Source of the DNA: Methanoculleus sp.
Lineage (GTDB): Archaea > Halobacteriota > Methanomicrobia > Methanomicrobiales > Methanoculleaceae
Assembly (NCBI GenBank): GCA_023230425.1
Contig: JALNXI010000001.1
Coordinates: 1-43,478, forward strand
Length of the DNA: 43,478 bases
Reading direction: 5' to 3'
A program made the position numbers and the translations under genes. This document shows, one piece after another, positions 15,196 to 23,467 of the stretch. Numbering within the stretch: the stretch's first letter is position 1; each line of letters opens with the position of its first letter. The notes below the pieces were generated by a model. The model was not told where the DNA came from. It ran no database searches and worked only from the letters and a program-made list of their open reading frames with translations.

Positions 15196-15678
15196 CTGTC
15201 ATTTGAATGTAGCCAGTGCGGCGAATGCTGCAGTCATCTGGGTCTGGTCCATAAAATCCATACAGATTATGGGAATTACCGCTTCCTGCTCCGCAACCAG
15301 TACACAGGTGAAAAGACAGAGGTGTCGGTTGATCCGGATAAGATCTCCCTATTTGCCGATACGAGCATCTTCTCCGAGCGACCGGAGGCGTGCCCGTTTT
15401 TCCGGTACGATGCGCCGGCTGCGAAAGGATACTGCACCGTCCACCTGACGCGTCCTGAGATCTGCCGGGACTATGGCTGCTGGCACCTGCTCATCCTTGA
15501 TGATTCGGGAAAAAGAGCCGGAAGGATCATGGGTCGGCGTCACCTGGCTTCGGAAGATGCTGCGCTGACCCGGCTCTTTGAAGAAGAGATCAACCACCTG
15601 GTCGAACCCGACGATGCTGCATGGGACCGGCAGGTGATTGAGGTACTGGTCAGGGCCGGCTACACGGTGCGGACCTGA
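15196..15678 (+). CDS. YkgJ-family cysteine cluster protein
   Basis: A protein of about 160 residues if read from the CTG at 15196. It starts SFECSQCGECCSHLG, giving the C-x2-C-x2-CC motif of the YkgJ/UPF0153 family, thought to bind zinc or an iron-sulfur cluster. A second cysteine set lies in the middle and C-terminal half (CPFF, YCTVHLTRPEICRDYGCW), as in other members, so the whole eight-cysteine pattern is present only with the early start. The first ordinary start in frame, GTG at 15322, would delete the first motif. The frame is open back to a stop at 15157. Family members are variously described as Fe-S oxidoreductase-like; the reaction is unknown. It stands alone, with a repeat-bearing spacer downstream. 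Confidence 0.82.
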   Translation: MSFECSQCGECCSHLGLVHKIHTDYGNYRFLLRNQYTGEKTEVSVDPDKISLFADTSIFSERPEACPFFRYDAPAAKGYCTVHLTRPEICRDYGCWHLLILDDSGKRAGRIMGRRHLASEDAALTRLFEEEINHLVEPDDAAWDRQVIEVLVRAGYTVRT

Positions 15679-16180
15679 CCGGGCGATCACGGATTTCACC
15701 CGGGGATATCACTACTGCTCTTTGTCATCTAACTCTATGAATACCGTGTCGCAGCCTTCCGCATGAGCCCATGTTCAGTCTGCCGAAGATGCGAAATTTC
15801 GGCGCTGTTGAAACCCTGTTTTGGTCCTCATCCCTCCCCCAATGAGGGGGCGCCTGCCCCGGATCGTCCCTGGGCTCATCCCGGGGACTGGACCGGGGGG
15901 CGATACGCTCCGTCCCCCCACCCCGCCCGGCCTCCGACCTCCTCCCCGCCCCCCGGGGGGCGGGGGCAGTCATGGCGATACCAGGTGGAAAGCCGTGTCC
16001 CCCGGATTGCACCCAGGGGGGAATTCAACAAAGCCGAAACTTCCCAGTTTCCTGCACTCCCCCTTCGTGTGAGGCCATAATTGTCCGTTCCTGCACACGA
16101 CAAAACCTCCAAAATAAGATGACACGGTCCACTACAATGAGAGACCCGAACTCTCCCGATTTCAGGTCTCCGAAGGAGAA
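15679..16180. other. Spacer with GC-rich repeat, no gene seen
   Basis: This 500-bp gap between the convergent cysteine-cluster gene and the methyltransferase gene holds runs of C and G and the hairpin repeat at 15916-16001. Open frames here consist of Pro/Arg/Gly-rich low-complexity sequence and are not credible genes. The final part (16060-16180) is AT-richer with no recognisable element. Confidence 0.7.
15916..16001 (+). repeat. Dispersed GC-rich hairpin repeat, copy A
   Basis: About 86 bp that recur at 37485-37569 with close similarity: a shared ccccaccccgcccggcctcc, a strong hairpin, then ggcagtcatgg and a shared tail ending in agccgtg. The hairpin is an 11-bp perfect palindrome at 15944-15965 (ccccgcccccc against ggggggcgggg). 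Weaker similarity extends upstream to about 15826. Confidence 0.8.
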
Positions 16181-16759
16181 TCACGCCCCCATCCGGCAGA
16201 GGTCCCGCATCGCCCGGAGCACAAAGAGGGTCTCGTCCTCAAGCGGCTCTGTATCAACGACAAACGAGACAAATCCCCGGCGGGCGAAGAGTTCCCGCAC
16301 CGCGTCCAGGTCGGTCAGGGACGATACCAGGAGGAGGACCCGCCCGAAAGGAGCCAGCACCCGCCCAACGTCCGCGATGAACCGCTCAATCACCGCCCTC
16401 CCCGTCGGCCCGCCGTCAAGGGCGTACTCCAGCCAGTCGTCGATCCGCTCATCGGGAAGCGTCGGCAGGTAGGGCGGGTTGAAGAGGATGAGATCGAAGG
16501 GGCCCGTAAGCCCCGCAACAAGATCGGCCCTGACCGCCTCCACAGCCCGGGCACGGGCGCACGCAACCGCGTGGGGGTTGATGTCGGTCGCGACCACCCC
16601 CGCCGCCCGGCCCAGAAGTCCGGCCGCGACATACCCGCTCCCGGTCCCGACCTCCAGCACCCGGTCGGTCGGGCGGACCTCCCGGAGCGCCGCCCGGAGG
16701 AGGAGGTATGAGTCCTCGGCAGGAGGATAGACCTGGTCGGGGACCCCCCGGTCACGCAT
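16181..16759 (-). CDS. HemK2/MTQ2-type protein methyltransferase
   Basis: A 192-residue class I SAM-dependent methyltransferase. It has VLEVGTGSGYVA (about 34-45, SAM motif I), ATDINPHAV (motif II), and FNPPYLP (NPPY at 94-97), the signature of enzymes that methylate the amide of Gln/Asn. Short PrmC-like proteins of this form without the bacterial N-terminal helical domain match the archaeal/eukaryal HemK2 (Mtq2) group, which modifies the GGQ glutamine of the class I release factor with Trm112 as partner. The N-terminal VYPPAEDSYLL is also typical. It overlaps ksgA by 8 bp and is the last gene of the long minus-strand array. Confidence 0.88.
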   Translation of the reverse strand: MRDRGVPDQVYPPAEDSYLLLRAALREVRPTDRVLEVGTGSGYVAAGLLGRAAGVVATDINPHAVACARARAVEAVRADLVAGLTGPFDLILFNPPYLPTLPDERIDDWLEYALDGGPTGRAVIERFIADVGRVLAPFGRVLLLVSSLTDLDAVRELFARRGFVSFVVDTEPLEDETLFVLRAMRDLCRMGA

Positions 16760-17537
16760 CGTCCAGGCACCCGCTCATCCGGTTTGCTATAAGCGCAAAC
16801 TCTTCAAGCGTCAGGTTCTCAGGCCGCCGCTGCAGGAGGTCCTCGGGGAGGCCCGCGATCACCCGCTCAATAACCTCAGGCGCAAAAGAGTCCTTGCCGC
16901 TCCGGAGCCCCTTCCGGACGGTCTTCCTCCGGTGGGAGAAGAGCACCCTGACCACGTCGGCGTACACCCTCCGGTCCGCGATGGGATGCGGCGGTTCGTG
17001 CGGCGTGACCCGGACAACCCAGGAGCGGACCTGCGGTCTCGGGCGGAAAGCGGCGGGCGAGAGTTCAAGCAGCGGTTTCACGAAAGCATAGGTCTGCACC
17101 ATCACCGAGAGTCGCCCGACGGCGGGCGTCCCCGGCGGCGCGATCATCCGCTGGGCAAACTCCTTCTGGTACATAAGGACCGCAACCTCAAAGCCGATCG
17201 CGAGCAGCCGGAACGTGATCTTCGAGGAGGCAGAATAGGGGAGGTTCGCGACGACGATATCAAACGGCGGGAGGTCAACCTTCGTCGCGTCGCCCGGGAT
17301 GATCTCGAGGCGGCCCTCGTCGATATCATCGGCAAAGGTGACCTCAAGTTCTTCCACAAGACCCGGATCGATCTCGACCGCAACTACGCTCGCACCCCGG
17401 TCGAGGAGGGCGCGGGTGAGAACCCCTTCACCGGGCCCGATCTCGAGAACCCTCCGGCCGGAAACGTCAACAAACCCGGCGATCTTCTCGACAGCCCTCC
17501 TGTCGACGAGGAAGTGCTGATCCCTCGGAGCACTCAT
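16752..17537 (-). CDS. rsmA: 16S rRNA dimethyladenosine transferase KsgA/Dim1
   Basis: A 261-residue SAM-dependent enzyme that dimethylates two adjacent adenosines in the 3'-terminal helix of small-subunit rRNA during ribosome maturation. Visible features are DQHFLVD near the N-terminus, LEIGPGEGVLT (31-41), VEIDPGL (55-61), GDATKVDLP and NLPYSASS (98-105), with NLPY as catalytic motif IV; the C-terminal helical domain is of normal length. It overlaps the DUF655 gene by 4 bp (ATGA) and the methyltransferase gene by 8 bp. The DUF655-KsgA-HemK2 order is a conserved archaeal arrangement. Confidence 0.96.
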   Translation of the reverse strand: MSAPRDQHFLVDRRAVEKIAGFVDVSGRRVLEIGPGEGVLTRALLDRGASVVAVEIDPGLVEELEVTFADDIDEGRLEIIPGDATKVDLPPFDIVVANLPYSASSKITFRLLAIGFEVAVLMYQKEFAQRMIAPPGTPAVGRLSVMVQTYAFVKPLLELSPAAFRPRPQVRSWVVRVTPHEPPHPIADRRVYADVVRVLFSHRRKTVRKGLRSGKDSFAPEVIERVIAGLPEDLLQRRPENLTLEEFALIANRMSGCLDDA

Positions 17538-18097
17538 TTCAGCGTGAAGACATGATACTTCTCATCCGGGTCCTCGATCTCGCGCAGGATCCGGCTGATG
17601 ATCATACGTTCCGGGTGCGGTATCGATCTGATCCGCCCTGATATGTCCGCGAAACTTTCGAACGGCTTCTTCTCCCGCTGCTCGATTATCTCCCACATCA
17701 GTTTCTTCCCGATGCCGGGGAGCAGGTGCAACATGTGGAACTTCGGTGTGATCGGAAGAGATTTATTGAAGAAGTCGACGAACCGCAACTCGTTCTCACG
17801 GACGATCTTCTCAACCACAAACGGCAGTTCCAGTTTAGCCGTCGCCGTCAGGTCCGTGTAACTTATACGCCGCTTAACGCGCTCGATCTTCTCCCGTTCC
17901 GCATCACCGATGTAGACACGGTCGTAGATCTGGATATCCGCACCTGCCTTCGGGACAAGCTCGAGCAGTTTGAACTGGTCCACGCCGATAGCAAGGATAA
18001 CCGGTTCGCGCTTGTAGACAGGACGCTGGTCACCCATATATCCCATAGGGAGTATATCGATGATTACAGCGGTCTCCTCTTTCTTTTCGGTCTTCAT
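17534..18097 (-). CDS. DUF655 family protein (predicted RNA-binding)
   Basis: A 187-residue archaeal DUF655 protein. The N-terminal half is a small OB-like region (AVIIDILPMGYMG; LLELVPKAGADIQIYDRVYIG) and the C-terminal half contains a helix-hairpin-helix around LHLLPGIGKKLMWEIIEQREKKPFESFADI, which suggests nucleic-acid binding. The start ATG at 18095-18097 follows aaggggtggtg, a strong ribosome-binding region; a GTG three codons upstream lies within that site and is less likely. It sits between rpo4 and ksgA in the ribosome/transcription array, suggesting a role in RNA biology. No exact function is known to me. Confidence 0.9.
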   Translation of the reverse strand: MKTEKKEETAVIIDILPMGYMGDQRPVYKREPVILAIGVDQFKLLELVPKAGADIQIYDRVYIGDAEREKIERVKRRISYTDLTATAKLELPFVVEKIVRENELRFVDFFNKSLPITPKFHMLHLLPGIGKKLMWEIIEQREKKPFESFADISGRIRSIPHPERMIISRILREIEDPDEKYHVFTLK

Positions 18098-18114
18098 TGA
18101 CACCACCCCTTCAG

Positions 18115-18465
18115 TTAGAAGTGGGTCATTACCAGATCGAGGATCTCGTCCAGCTCATCCGCCGTGAGGTTGAACCGTTCTTTGGCGTAGATGGCTCGCA
18201 GCTCATCCCTGGTCCGCGGCATCAGGTTCGCGATGCGGTAGGCGATCTCTTCTTTCATCTTCTCGAGCTTCATGAGCTCGCCTACCAGCTCGCGGGCCTT
18301 CTCGGCTGATGTCTTTGAGAGATGATTGGCATGCTCGATACTCTTACGAAGCTCGTAGGACATCTCTTCTCCGGACTCGAGTCGGACTGCCTCCACGCTG
18401 AGAAGTGTATCACGCAGTTCGGGAAGCAGCATCCGCTCTTCGCTGACGATTCGTTTTACTTTCAT
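18115..18465 (-). CDS. rpo4: DNA-directed RNA polymerase subunit Rpo4 (F)
   Basis: A 116-residue homologue of eukaryal Rpb4, which with Rpo7 forms the RNA polymerase stalk that assists open-complex formation and binds nascent RNA. It starts MKVKRIVSEERMLLPELRDTL and ends in the helical HRDC-like region (TRDELRAIYAKERFNLTADELDEILDL). A GTG at 18474 is possible, but gtgatt between it and the ATG at 18463-18465 fits as the ribosome-binding site of the ATG. It lies between rpl21e (12-22 bp upstream) and DUF655; rpl21e-rpo4-DUF655-ksgA is a common archaeal order. Confidence 0.93.
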   Translation of the reverse strand: MKVKRIVSEERMLLPELRDTLLSVEAVRLESGEEMSYELRKSIEHANHLSKTSAEKARELVGELMKLEKMKEEIAYRIANLMPRTRDELRAIYAKERFNLTADELDEILDLVMTHF

Positions 18466-18486
18466 GCCAATCACTACTGTTGAGGG

Positions 18487-18780
18487 TTAGACCTTCTGCG
18501 CTTTTAGATGTTGCGGTCTCGCAATCACCTGTTTCATCGTCTCTCCATCCCTGACCTCGAGCACCCATGCGCGTCCGCGCTGTCCGATGACCGTGCCGGT
18601 CTTTCCGTGGAATCTCCGGTGGGGCATGCCCTTCTGGACACTCGGCTCGACCACAACGTGTACCCTCTGCCCGATCTCGAAATTCTGAATCACCGAGGTG
18701 ACCGGGGGGATACCGCGTTTTCGGAGGTCCTTCTTGAACTTATACCGCGTCTTCTTGCGTGGTCCATTGTGATGTGCCAT
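18487..18780 (-). CDS. rpl21e: 50S ribosomal protein L21e
   Basis: A 97-residue ribosomal protein of the archaeal/eukaryal L21e family. It begins MAHHNGPRKKTRYKFKKD, highly basic, and has the conserved GQRVHVVVEPSVQKGMPHRRFHGKTGTV block and the ending RPQHLKAQK, all typical. The length fits the family. Six bases separate the start codon CAT at 18778-18780 from the Pus10 stop on the same strand, so these genes are co-transcribed. Confidence 0.97.
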   Translation of the reverse strand: MAHHNGPRKKTRYKFKKDLRKRGIPPVTSVIQNFEIGQRVHVVVEPSVQKGMPHRRFHGKTGTVIGQRGRAWVLEVRDGETMKQVIARPQHLKAQKV

Positions 18781-18783
18781 TGA

Positions 18784-20022
18784 TTACTCACCATACTCAT
18801 TCGCTGTTTTGACCAGCACCACATCGAGGCTGACAACACTTGCTGTGCGCCCCAGGATCTGGGCAAGGCTGGGCTGGGTTCTGCCGCTGTCACCCGATAT
18901 CAGTTCTTTGATGTAGAGGCCCGCTTCGCCGACGACTTCAACCCAATATCTGTCGTCTTGCCTGCCCGTACACCCGATATCGAGGACCTGCCGTTCCCGA
19001 ACTTTATCTGCCCGTCGGTGTGACACCCGGATAGGGGTGCGCTGCCGTATCGTTACACCTTTTAGCTGATCGAGGGCCGCCCTGAACTCATCTGACGCTA
19101 CAGGGCCGTCGATCTCGACCAGGATCCTGTATTTTTTATGCGCTTTGTCGGACTTAAGGCTTTGCACCATCTTCCGATCCGCCCATCCGGTCAGATGGAC
19201 CGCCACTCTGCCGTCGGCGCTCCGGTTGATCTCCTCCTCAAGGGCTACGAGATCAACCGATCGCTTCATCGGCGCCTCGACCTCCATAACGAAGGGGCGA
19301 CCCGACCCGAGCATCCGGGCATCGATATCTTCCCGGCCGGCGCCGTGAAGGACGGCGTTCTCCGCGTCGAAGGCCTCGATCACCGGCCGGCCAATCAGTT
19401 CCTCGACGGAGTCCATGTACTGCTTGCCGGTGTAGCCGCATCGCTCGCACCCGACCCCCCGGCAGGCCCGGCAGTCCCAGTGGGTCTGGGGGATGCCCCG
19501 TTCGTACTTCATGTACCGGCCGACGAAGAAGACAGGGTTGACCTGCACCTCGACGGTACCTTCCGCGAGGTCGAGGATCGTCACGACGTCGGGTCTTTTG
19601 AGGTCAGCCTCCTTCCCGGAGAGCGCCGAGACGGCCTTACCGACCTCCCGGTTCATCTCTGCCTTCAGTGGTTCGGGGTCACGGAGGGAGAGGTCGCTCC
19701 AGACCATCTCCTCGCTCTCCGCCACGAGCGGCGGCACTTTCGTCCCGACGAGAAACGTATCGAACTCGATCCCGCGCACCGCTTCGACGACCTTCGCGGC
19801 CCATATATCGGTGCGGGCGAGTTCGCCGCCGCAGAGCCAGCAGGACTCCGGAACCGGCTCCTGGTGCGGCTCGTTTGCCACGATCTCCCGCGTGACCCGC
19901 AATGCCCGGCCACGCTCCTCGTTCGTCAGCCCAAACGACCGCTTACCGAAGAAACGCCCGAGACAGTTGTTGCAGGTATCGCCATATCCAAGAATTGCTT
20001 CTACCTCTTCGATGATATCCAT
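18784..20022 (-). CDS. pus10: tRNA pseudouridine(54/55) synthase Pus10
   Basis: A 412-residue archaeal Pus10, which forms pseudouridine at tRNA position 54 and often 55. The N-terminal THUMP-related region carries zinc-binding pairs CNNC (17-20) and CWLC (61-64), with a further cluster CRACRGVGCERC (184-195). The catalytic region is HGAGREDIDARMLGSGRPF, with Asp232 the probable nucleophile by analogy with other pseudouridine synthases. Its start lies inside the 3' end of trmY (22-bp overlap), the gene for the methyltransferase that uses pseudouridine 54 as substrate. The RNA product is therefore expected to be N1-methylpseudouridine 54. Confidence 0.95.
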   Translation of the reverse strand: MDIIEEVEAILGYGDTCNNCLGRFFGKRSFGLTNEERGRALRVTREIVANEPHQEPVPESCWLCGGELARTDIWAAKVVEAVRGIEFDTFLVGTKVPPLVAESEEMVWSDLSLRDPEPLKAEMNREVGKAVSALSGKEADLKRPDVVTILDLAEGTVEVQVNPVFFVGRYMKYERGIPQTHWDCRACRGVGCERCGYTGKQYMDSVEELIGRPVIEAFDAENAVLHGAGREDIDARMLGSGRPFVMEVEAPMKRSVDLVALEEEINRSADGRVAVHLTGWADRKMVQSLKSDKAHKKYRILVEIDGPVASDEFRAALDQLKGVTIRQRTPIRVSHRRADKVRERQVLDIGCTGRQDDRYWVEVVGEAGLYIKELISGDSGRTQPSLAQILGRTASVVSLDVVLVKTANEYGE

Positions 20023-20591
20023 CCGGATTCCCTCCGGTCCATCTCGTTTAAGAGGACGGTGATAGTATGATCGGCATGCAGCGACCGCGGCCCCACCGAG
20101 TAGCGATCGCGTCCCTCGATCAGGGCCTGCTCCTCGGCAGTAAAGTTGTGGTGGTCGGAGAGGAGACAGGCCTCCGGTAACGCCGGGGCGGTTCTGATAT
20201 CCTCGCCCTCCTCATCGAGGACGGCAAACGGTATATCAGAAAGCAGCCTTGCGAGCCCGCCGCGGCGGACGCAGACGCCCGGGGTTGACTCCCTGAACTC
20301 GTTCCCGCAGGGGATCGAGAGCGCCTTCTTGATCAGGGCAGCGCTGCTCCGCTCATCCGGCGAGAGGTAGCGGAGAGTGCTTCCCTGGAAGAGGACGGTC
20401 TTCTCGGGCCCTGGTTCACCGCAGAGGACCAGGTAGCACTCGACGTCGCGCCGGAGGTCGTGAGAGAGGAAGAACGAGGAGTTGACGCAGCGGCAGAGGA
20501 CGTCCATCCTCCCGGCACTCCCGGCGAGATCGTTGAGGCTGAAGGTGCCGCTCGTTGCGGCAAGGTGACCCACGATGGCAAACCGCTTCAT
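20001..20591 (-). CDS. trmY: tRNA pseudouridine(54)-N1-methyltransferase TrmY
   Basis: A 196-residue SPOUT-class methyltransferase (DUF358/TrmY). It begins MKRFAIVGHLAATSGTFSLNDLAGSAGRMDVL, the family's N-terminal signature, and ends with the SAM-binding trefoil-knot region (LLSDHHNFTAEEQALIEG and SVGPRSLHADHTITVLLNEMD). It N1-methylates pseudouridine 54 of archaeal tRNAs using SAM. Adjacent pus10 supplies the substrate base, and the two genes overlap by 22 bp. The start codon directly follows the SRP54 stop codon (TAG-ATG), so translation is probably coupled. Confidence 0.95.
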   Translation of the reverse strand: MKRFAIVGHLAATSGTFSLNDLAGSAGRMDVLCRCVNSSFFLSHDLRRDVECYLVLCGEPGPEKTVLFQGSTLRYLSPDERSSAALIKKALSIPCGNEFRESTPGVCVRRGGLARLLSDIPFAVLDEEGEDIRTAPALPEACLLSDHHNFTAEEQALIEGRDRYSVGPRSLHADHTITVLLNEMDRRESGWISSKR

Positions 20592-21920
20592 CTACTGGGT
20601 CCTGCCGAACTTCTTCATTACGCGTTGCATGTTGAACTTGCCGCCGCCCATGCCCCGCATGCCCTTTAAGGCGCGTTGCATGATCTTGTAGTACTTGATG
20701 AGATCCCTGACATCTTCAGGCGCCACACCGGCACCGCGGGCGATACGCTGGATCCGGGAACTCCCGATCACCGAGGGGTCGTCGAGTTCCGCGGACGTCA
20801 TCGAGTCCATGATCACCTTGTAGCGCTGCATCTTGGTGCTGGTGATGTCGTAGGCGTCGTCGGGGATCTGCATGCCACCGAGGGGGAGCATGCTCATGAT
20901 CTGCTTTAAGGGCCCCATCTTGTTCAACGCCTCGAGCTGCTTGTACATATCCCGGAGCGTGAACCTGCCCTTGAGCATGGCGTTGACGTCGACATCCTCG
21001 GCCGAGACGGCTTCCTCCGCCCGCTCGACGAGCGCTTTTAAGTCGCCCATACCAAGCAGCCGGGATATGAACCCGTCCGGATCGAACCGTTCGAGGTCCT
21101 CGACCGTCTCGCCGCTCCCGATGAAGACAATACCGCTCTGTGTCTCCGAGACGGCGGAGAGTGCGCCGCCGCCCCGTGCGGTGCCGTCCATCTTGGTGAC
21201 GAGGACACCGTCGATCCCGATCGCCTCGTGGAACCGGCGTGCCTGTTCGCTCGCCTGCTGGCCGAGCGCCGCATCGATCACCAGCCAGCGGTGGTCGGCG
21301 TGCGAGATATCGTTGATGTTGACAATCTCCTCGATCAGGTTCTCCTCGAGTGCATGTCGCCCCTGGGTATCGATGATGATTACTTCATACGACTTGCGGA
21401 ACCGGGGCAGCCCCTCCCGGACGATCTTGAGTGCGTCGGGCTCCCCGGGGTCACCGAAACAGGGGACGCTGATCCGGTCGCAGAGCGTCTTCAACTGGAC
21501 GTACGCACCCGGCCGGAAGGTGTCGGCGCAGATCACACCGACCCGCAGCCCCTTCCGCTGGAAGTAGCGGGCGAGCTTTGCCGTCGTCGTGGTCTTCCCG
21601 CTCCCCTGCAGTCCCGCCATCAAGATCGTCTGGGGCCCAAGCGTCACCGCTCCCGGCGTCCCCATCAGCCGGACGAGCTCCTGGTAGACGATCCGGAGGA
21701 CGTGCTCCCGGACGCCCATACCTTTCGGGGGCTCCTCATCGAGGGCACGCTGCTTTATCGCCTGCGAGAGCTGCATCACGAGTTTGACGTTGACGTCGGC
21801 CTGCAGCAGCGCCCGCTGCAGGTCGCGGACCAGTTCGTCGACCGCAGCCCGGTCGATCACCGTCTTGCCGGCGAGTTTCTTGACTGCGTCCTTCAAGGAC
21901 GTACCAAGGTTATCAAGCAT
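20592..21920 (-). CDS. srp54: Signal recognition particle protein SRP54
   Basis: A 442-residue GTPase of the signal recognition particle that binds 7S RNA and signal peptides and directs ribosomes to the membrane. The N domain (1-90) precedes the G domain with GLQGSGKTTTTAKLARYF (P-loop, about 104-121), DTQGRH (where many homologues have DTAGR), TKMDG and the IGSGE motif. The C-terminal M domain is Met-rich (MSMLPLGGM, KIMQRALKGMRGMGG) and includes the RNA-binding SRIQRIARGAGV helix-turn-helix. The DTQGR form is common in archaeal SRP54. It directly follows ftsY, overlapping by one base, so both partners of the targeting pathway are made together. Confidence 0.96.
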   Translation of the reverse strand: MLDNLGTSLKDAVKKLAGKTVIDRAAVDELVRDLQRALLQADVNVKLVMQLSQAIKQRALDEEPPKGMGVREHVLRIVYQELVRLMGTPGAVTLGPQTILMAGLQGSGKTTTTAKLARYFQRKGLRVGVICADTFRPGAYVQLKTLCDRISVPCFGDPGEPDALKIVREGLPRFRKSYEVIIIDTQGRHALEENLIEEIVNINDISHADHRWLVIDAALGQQASEQARRFHEAIGIDGVLVTKMDGTARGGGALSAVSETQSGIVFIGSGETVEDLERFDPDGFISRLLGMGDLKALVERAEEAVSAEDVDVNAMLKGRFTLRDMYKQLEALNKMGPLKQIMSMLPLGGMQIPDDAYDITSTKMQRYKVIMDSMTSAELDDPSVIGSSRIQRIARGAGVAPEDVRDLIKYYKIMQRALKGMRGMGGGKFNMQRVMKKFGRTQ

Positions 21921-23017
21921 CAGGTATCATCTCCCAGCAGTTCGTCGACCACGATGCGGGGCGAGAACGGCATGATATCGTCGTAACCCTGGCCAGTCCC
22001 GAGGAAGAGGATCGGTTTTCCGACGGTATGCGCAACCGATATGGCCGCACCCCCCTTCGGGTCCATATCCGCCTTCGTCAGGACGACCGCGTCGGTGCCG
22101 ACGGCCCGGTTGAACTCATCGGCCCGGATGACCGCATCGTTCCCCGCCACCGCCTCATCGACGTAGACGACGAGGTCGGGCTTCATGACCCGCCGTATCT
22201 TCTCGAGCTGGTTCATGAGGTTCGCCCGGTTGTGGAACCGGCCGGCCGTATCGGCGAGAACGACATCGATATCGTGCGCTTTCGCGTACTGGACCGCGTC
22301 AAAGAGGACCGCAGAGGGGTCGGCGCCCGCCTGGTGCTGGATCACCTTGATACCGAGACGATCGGCATGGGTCCGGATCTGCTCGATCGCCCCCGCACGG
22401 AAGGTGTCGCCTGCGCCGATCACGACCGTAAATCCGTTCTTCTGGAGATAATGGCCGACCTTTGCGACAGTCGTCGTCTTGCCGGTCCCGTTCACGCCGG
22501 TGAAGAGGATCTTCACGGGCCGCTCGTGCTCTCGGATGTAGCCGCAAAGGTCGAAGCCTTCACCCAGCACGCCACAGAGCGCTGACCGCAGGGTTGACGC
22601 GACCAGGTCGTCGACGGAGGAGCCAATCTTTCTGTGCCGTCCCACAAGGTCCCGGCGCATCCGGGCGATGATCTCATCCGTGACCGGGAGTGCGACGTCG
22701 TTCTCAAGGAGGACCATCTCGAGCTCAAACAGGGGCTCTTCGATATCCTTCTCCTGGAGGAGGACCTCCCGTTCCCGGACAAGAACCTTTAACTTGTTGA
22801 AAAATGTGGGTTTCTCCCGCTCCCCCTCCGGAACAACCTCCCCGGAGACCGGGAGTTCGGGCGGGGCAAGGCGGGAAGGCCCGGGCTCTGCAGCCTGCAC
22901 TTCCTCCGGCGATTCTTCGACGACCGGCGGTGCCGGTTCGGCCCCGGCAGCCTCCTCGATATTCGAGGCGAATTTAGTTCTTATATTCTGAAGTTTTTTC
23001 TTTAAGGAATCAAACAT
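21920..23017 (-). CDS. ftsY: Signal recognition particle receptor FtsY
   Basis: A 365-residue SRP receptor GTPase at the membrane. The first 70 or so residues form the charged, low-complexity A region (rich in Glu/Ala/Pro), then the N domain and the G domain with GVNGTGKTTTVAKVGHYL (P-loop), DTAGRFHNRANLM, TKADMDPKGGAA and GTGQGYDDI near the end. It forms a heterodimer with SRP54 and both hydrolyse GTP on docking. It ends one base into srp54 and starts 2 bp after the prefoldin gene, in the usual pfdA-ftsY-srp54 order. Confidence 0.96.
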   Translation of the reverse strand: MFDSLKKKLQNIRTKFASNIEEAAGAEPAPPVVEESPEEVQAAEPGPSRLAPPELPVSGEVVPEGEREKPTFFNKLKVLVREREVLLQEKDIEEPLFELEMVLLENDVALPVTDEIIARMRRDLVGRHRKIGSSVDDLVASTLRSALCGVLGEGFDLCGYIREHERPVKILFTGVNGTGKTTTVAKVGHYLQKNGFTVVIGAGDTFRAGAIEQIRTHADRLGIKVIQHQAGADPSAVLFDAVQYAKAHDIDVVLADTAGRFHNRANLMNQLEKIRRVMKPDLVVYVDEAVAGNDAVIRADEFNRAVGTDAVVLTKADMDPKGGAAISVAHTVGKPILFLGTGQGYDDIMPFSPRIVVDELLGDDT

Positions 23018-23019
23018 TA

Positions 23020-23466
23020 TCAGATTCCGCCCTGGCCTGCCTGAGCCTGCCGGGCCCCCCGATAGGCCGCCTCAAGGCGGCGGGAGATCTCCGTTGCCTG
23101 CCCCTGCAACTGCTCGACTGAACCTGCGACTTTCTTCCCCAGTGCCTCAAGTTCAGTTATCCGATCCTCTAGATACTCCACCGCATCCGCACTGGCCTGT
23201 TCGACAGAGACGTCAGCCCCGATGTTCACGAGGACATGACCGGCGTCGAGCACCTTCACCCGGAGGAGAGCGCCACCCCCGACGGGGAGAAGGACGATAC
23301 CGTCCCCACTCTCCTGGATGGCCCGGATCGATTCGATAGCAGCGGCGGATTCAAGGCGCTGCTGCTCGATCATCCCAAGCTGCTGCGTCAGGAGTTCTAT
23401 CTGCTGCCCGTACTCGTTTAAGTACATCTGGAGGGTCTGTATCTCGCGAGGATCTGCCCGGTCCAC
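23020..23466 (-). CDS. pfdA: Prefoldin subunit alpha
   Basis: A 148-residue coiled-coil subunit of the hexameric prefoldin chaperone, which hands unfolded proteins to the group II chaperonin. Two long helical arms (about 1-55 and 95-140) flank a beta-hairpin region (GIVLLPVGGGALLRVKVLD; HVLVNIGADVSVEQ), the alpha-subunit design. The GTG at 23464-23466 is preferred: ggtga, at the very end of the LX gene, lies 5 nt before it, and there is then only one base between the LX stop and this start. Longer versions starting at GTG 23475 or TTG 23478 would place that site inside the gene. The C-terminus ends QAQAGQGGI. Confidence 0.92.
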   Translation of the reverse strand: MDRADPREIQTLQMYLNEYGQQIELLTQQLGMIEQQRLESAAAIESIRAIQESGDGIVLLPVGGGALLRVKVLDAGHVLVNIGADVSVEQASADAVEYLEDRITELEALGKKVAGSVEQLQGQATEISRRLEAAYRGARQAQAGQGGI

Positions 23467-23467
23467 G

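Noticed and set aside
15679..16180. Pro/Arg/Gly-rich open frames in the C- and G-run region
   Set aside because: They follow from homopolymer composition around the hairpin repeat; similar frames appear at the other copy near 37500.
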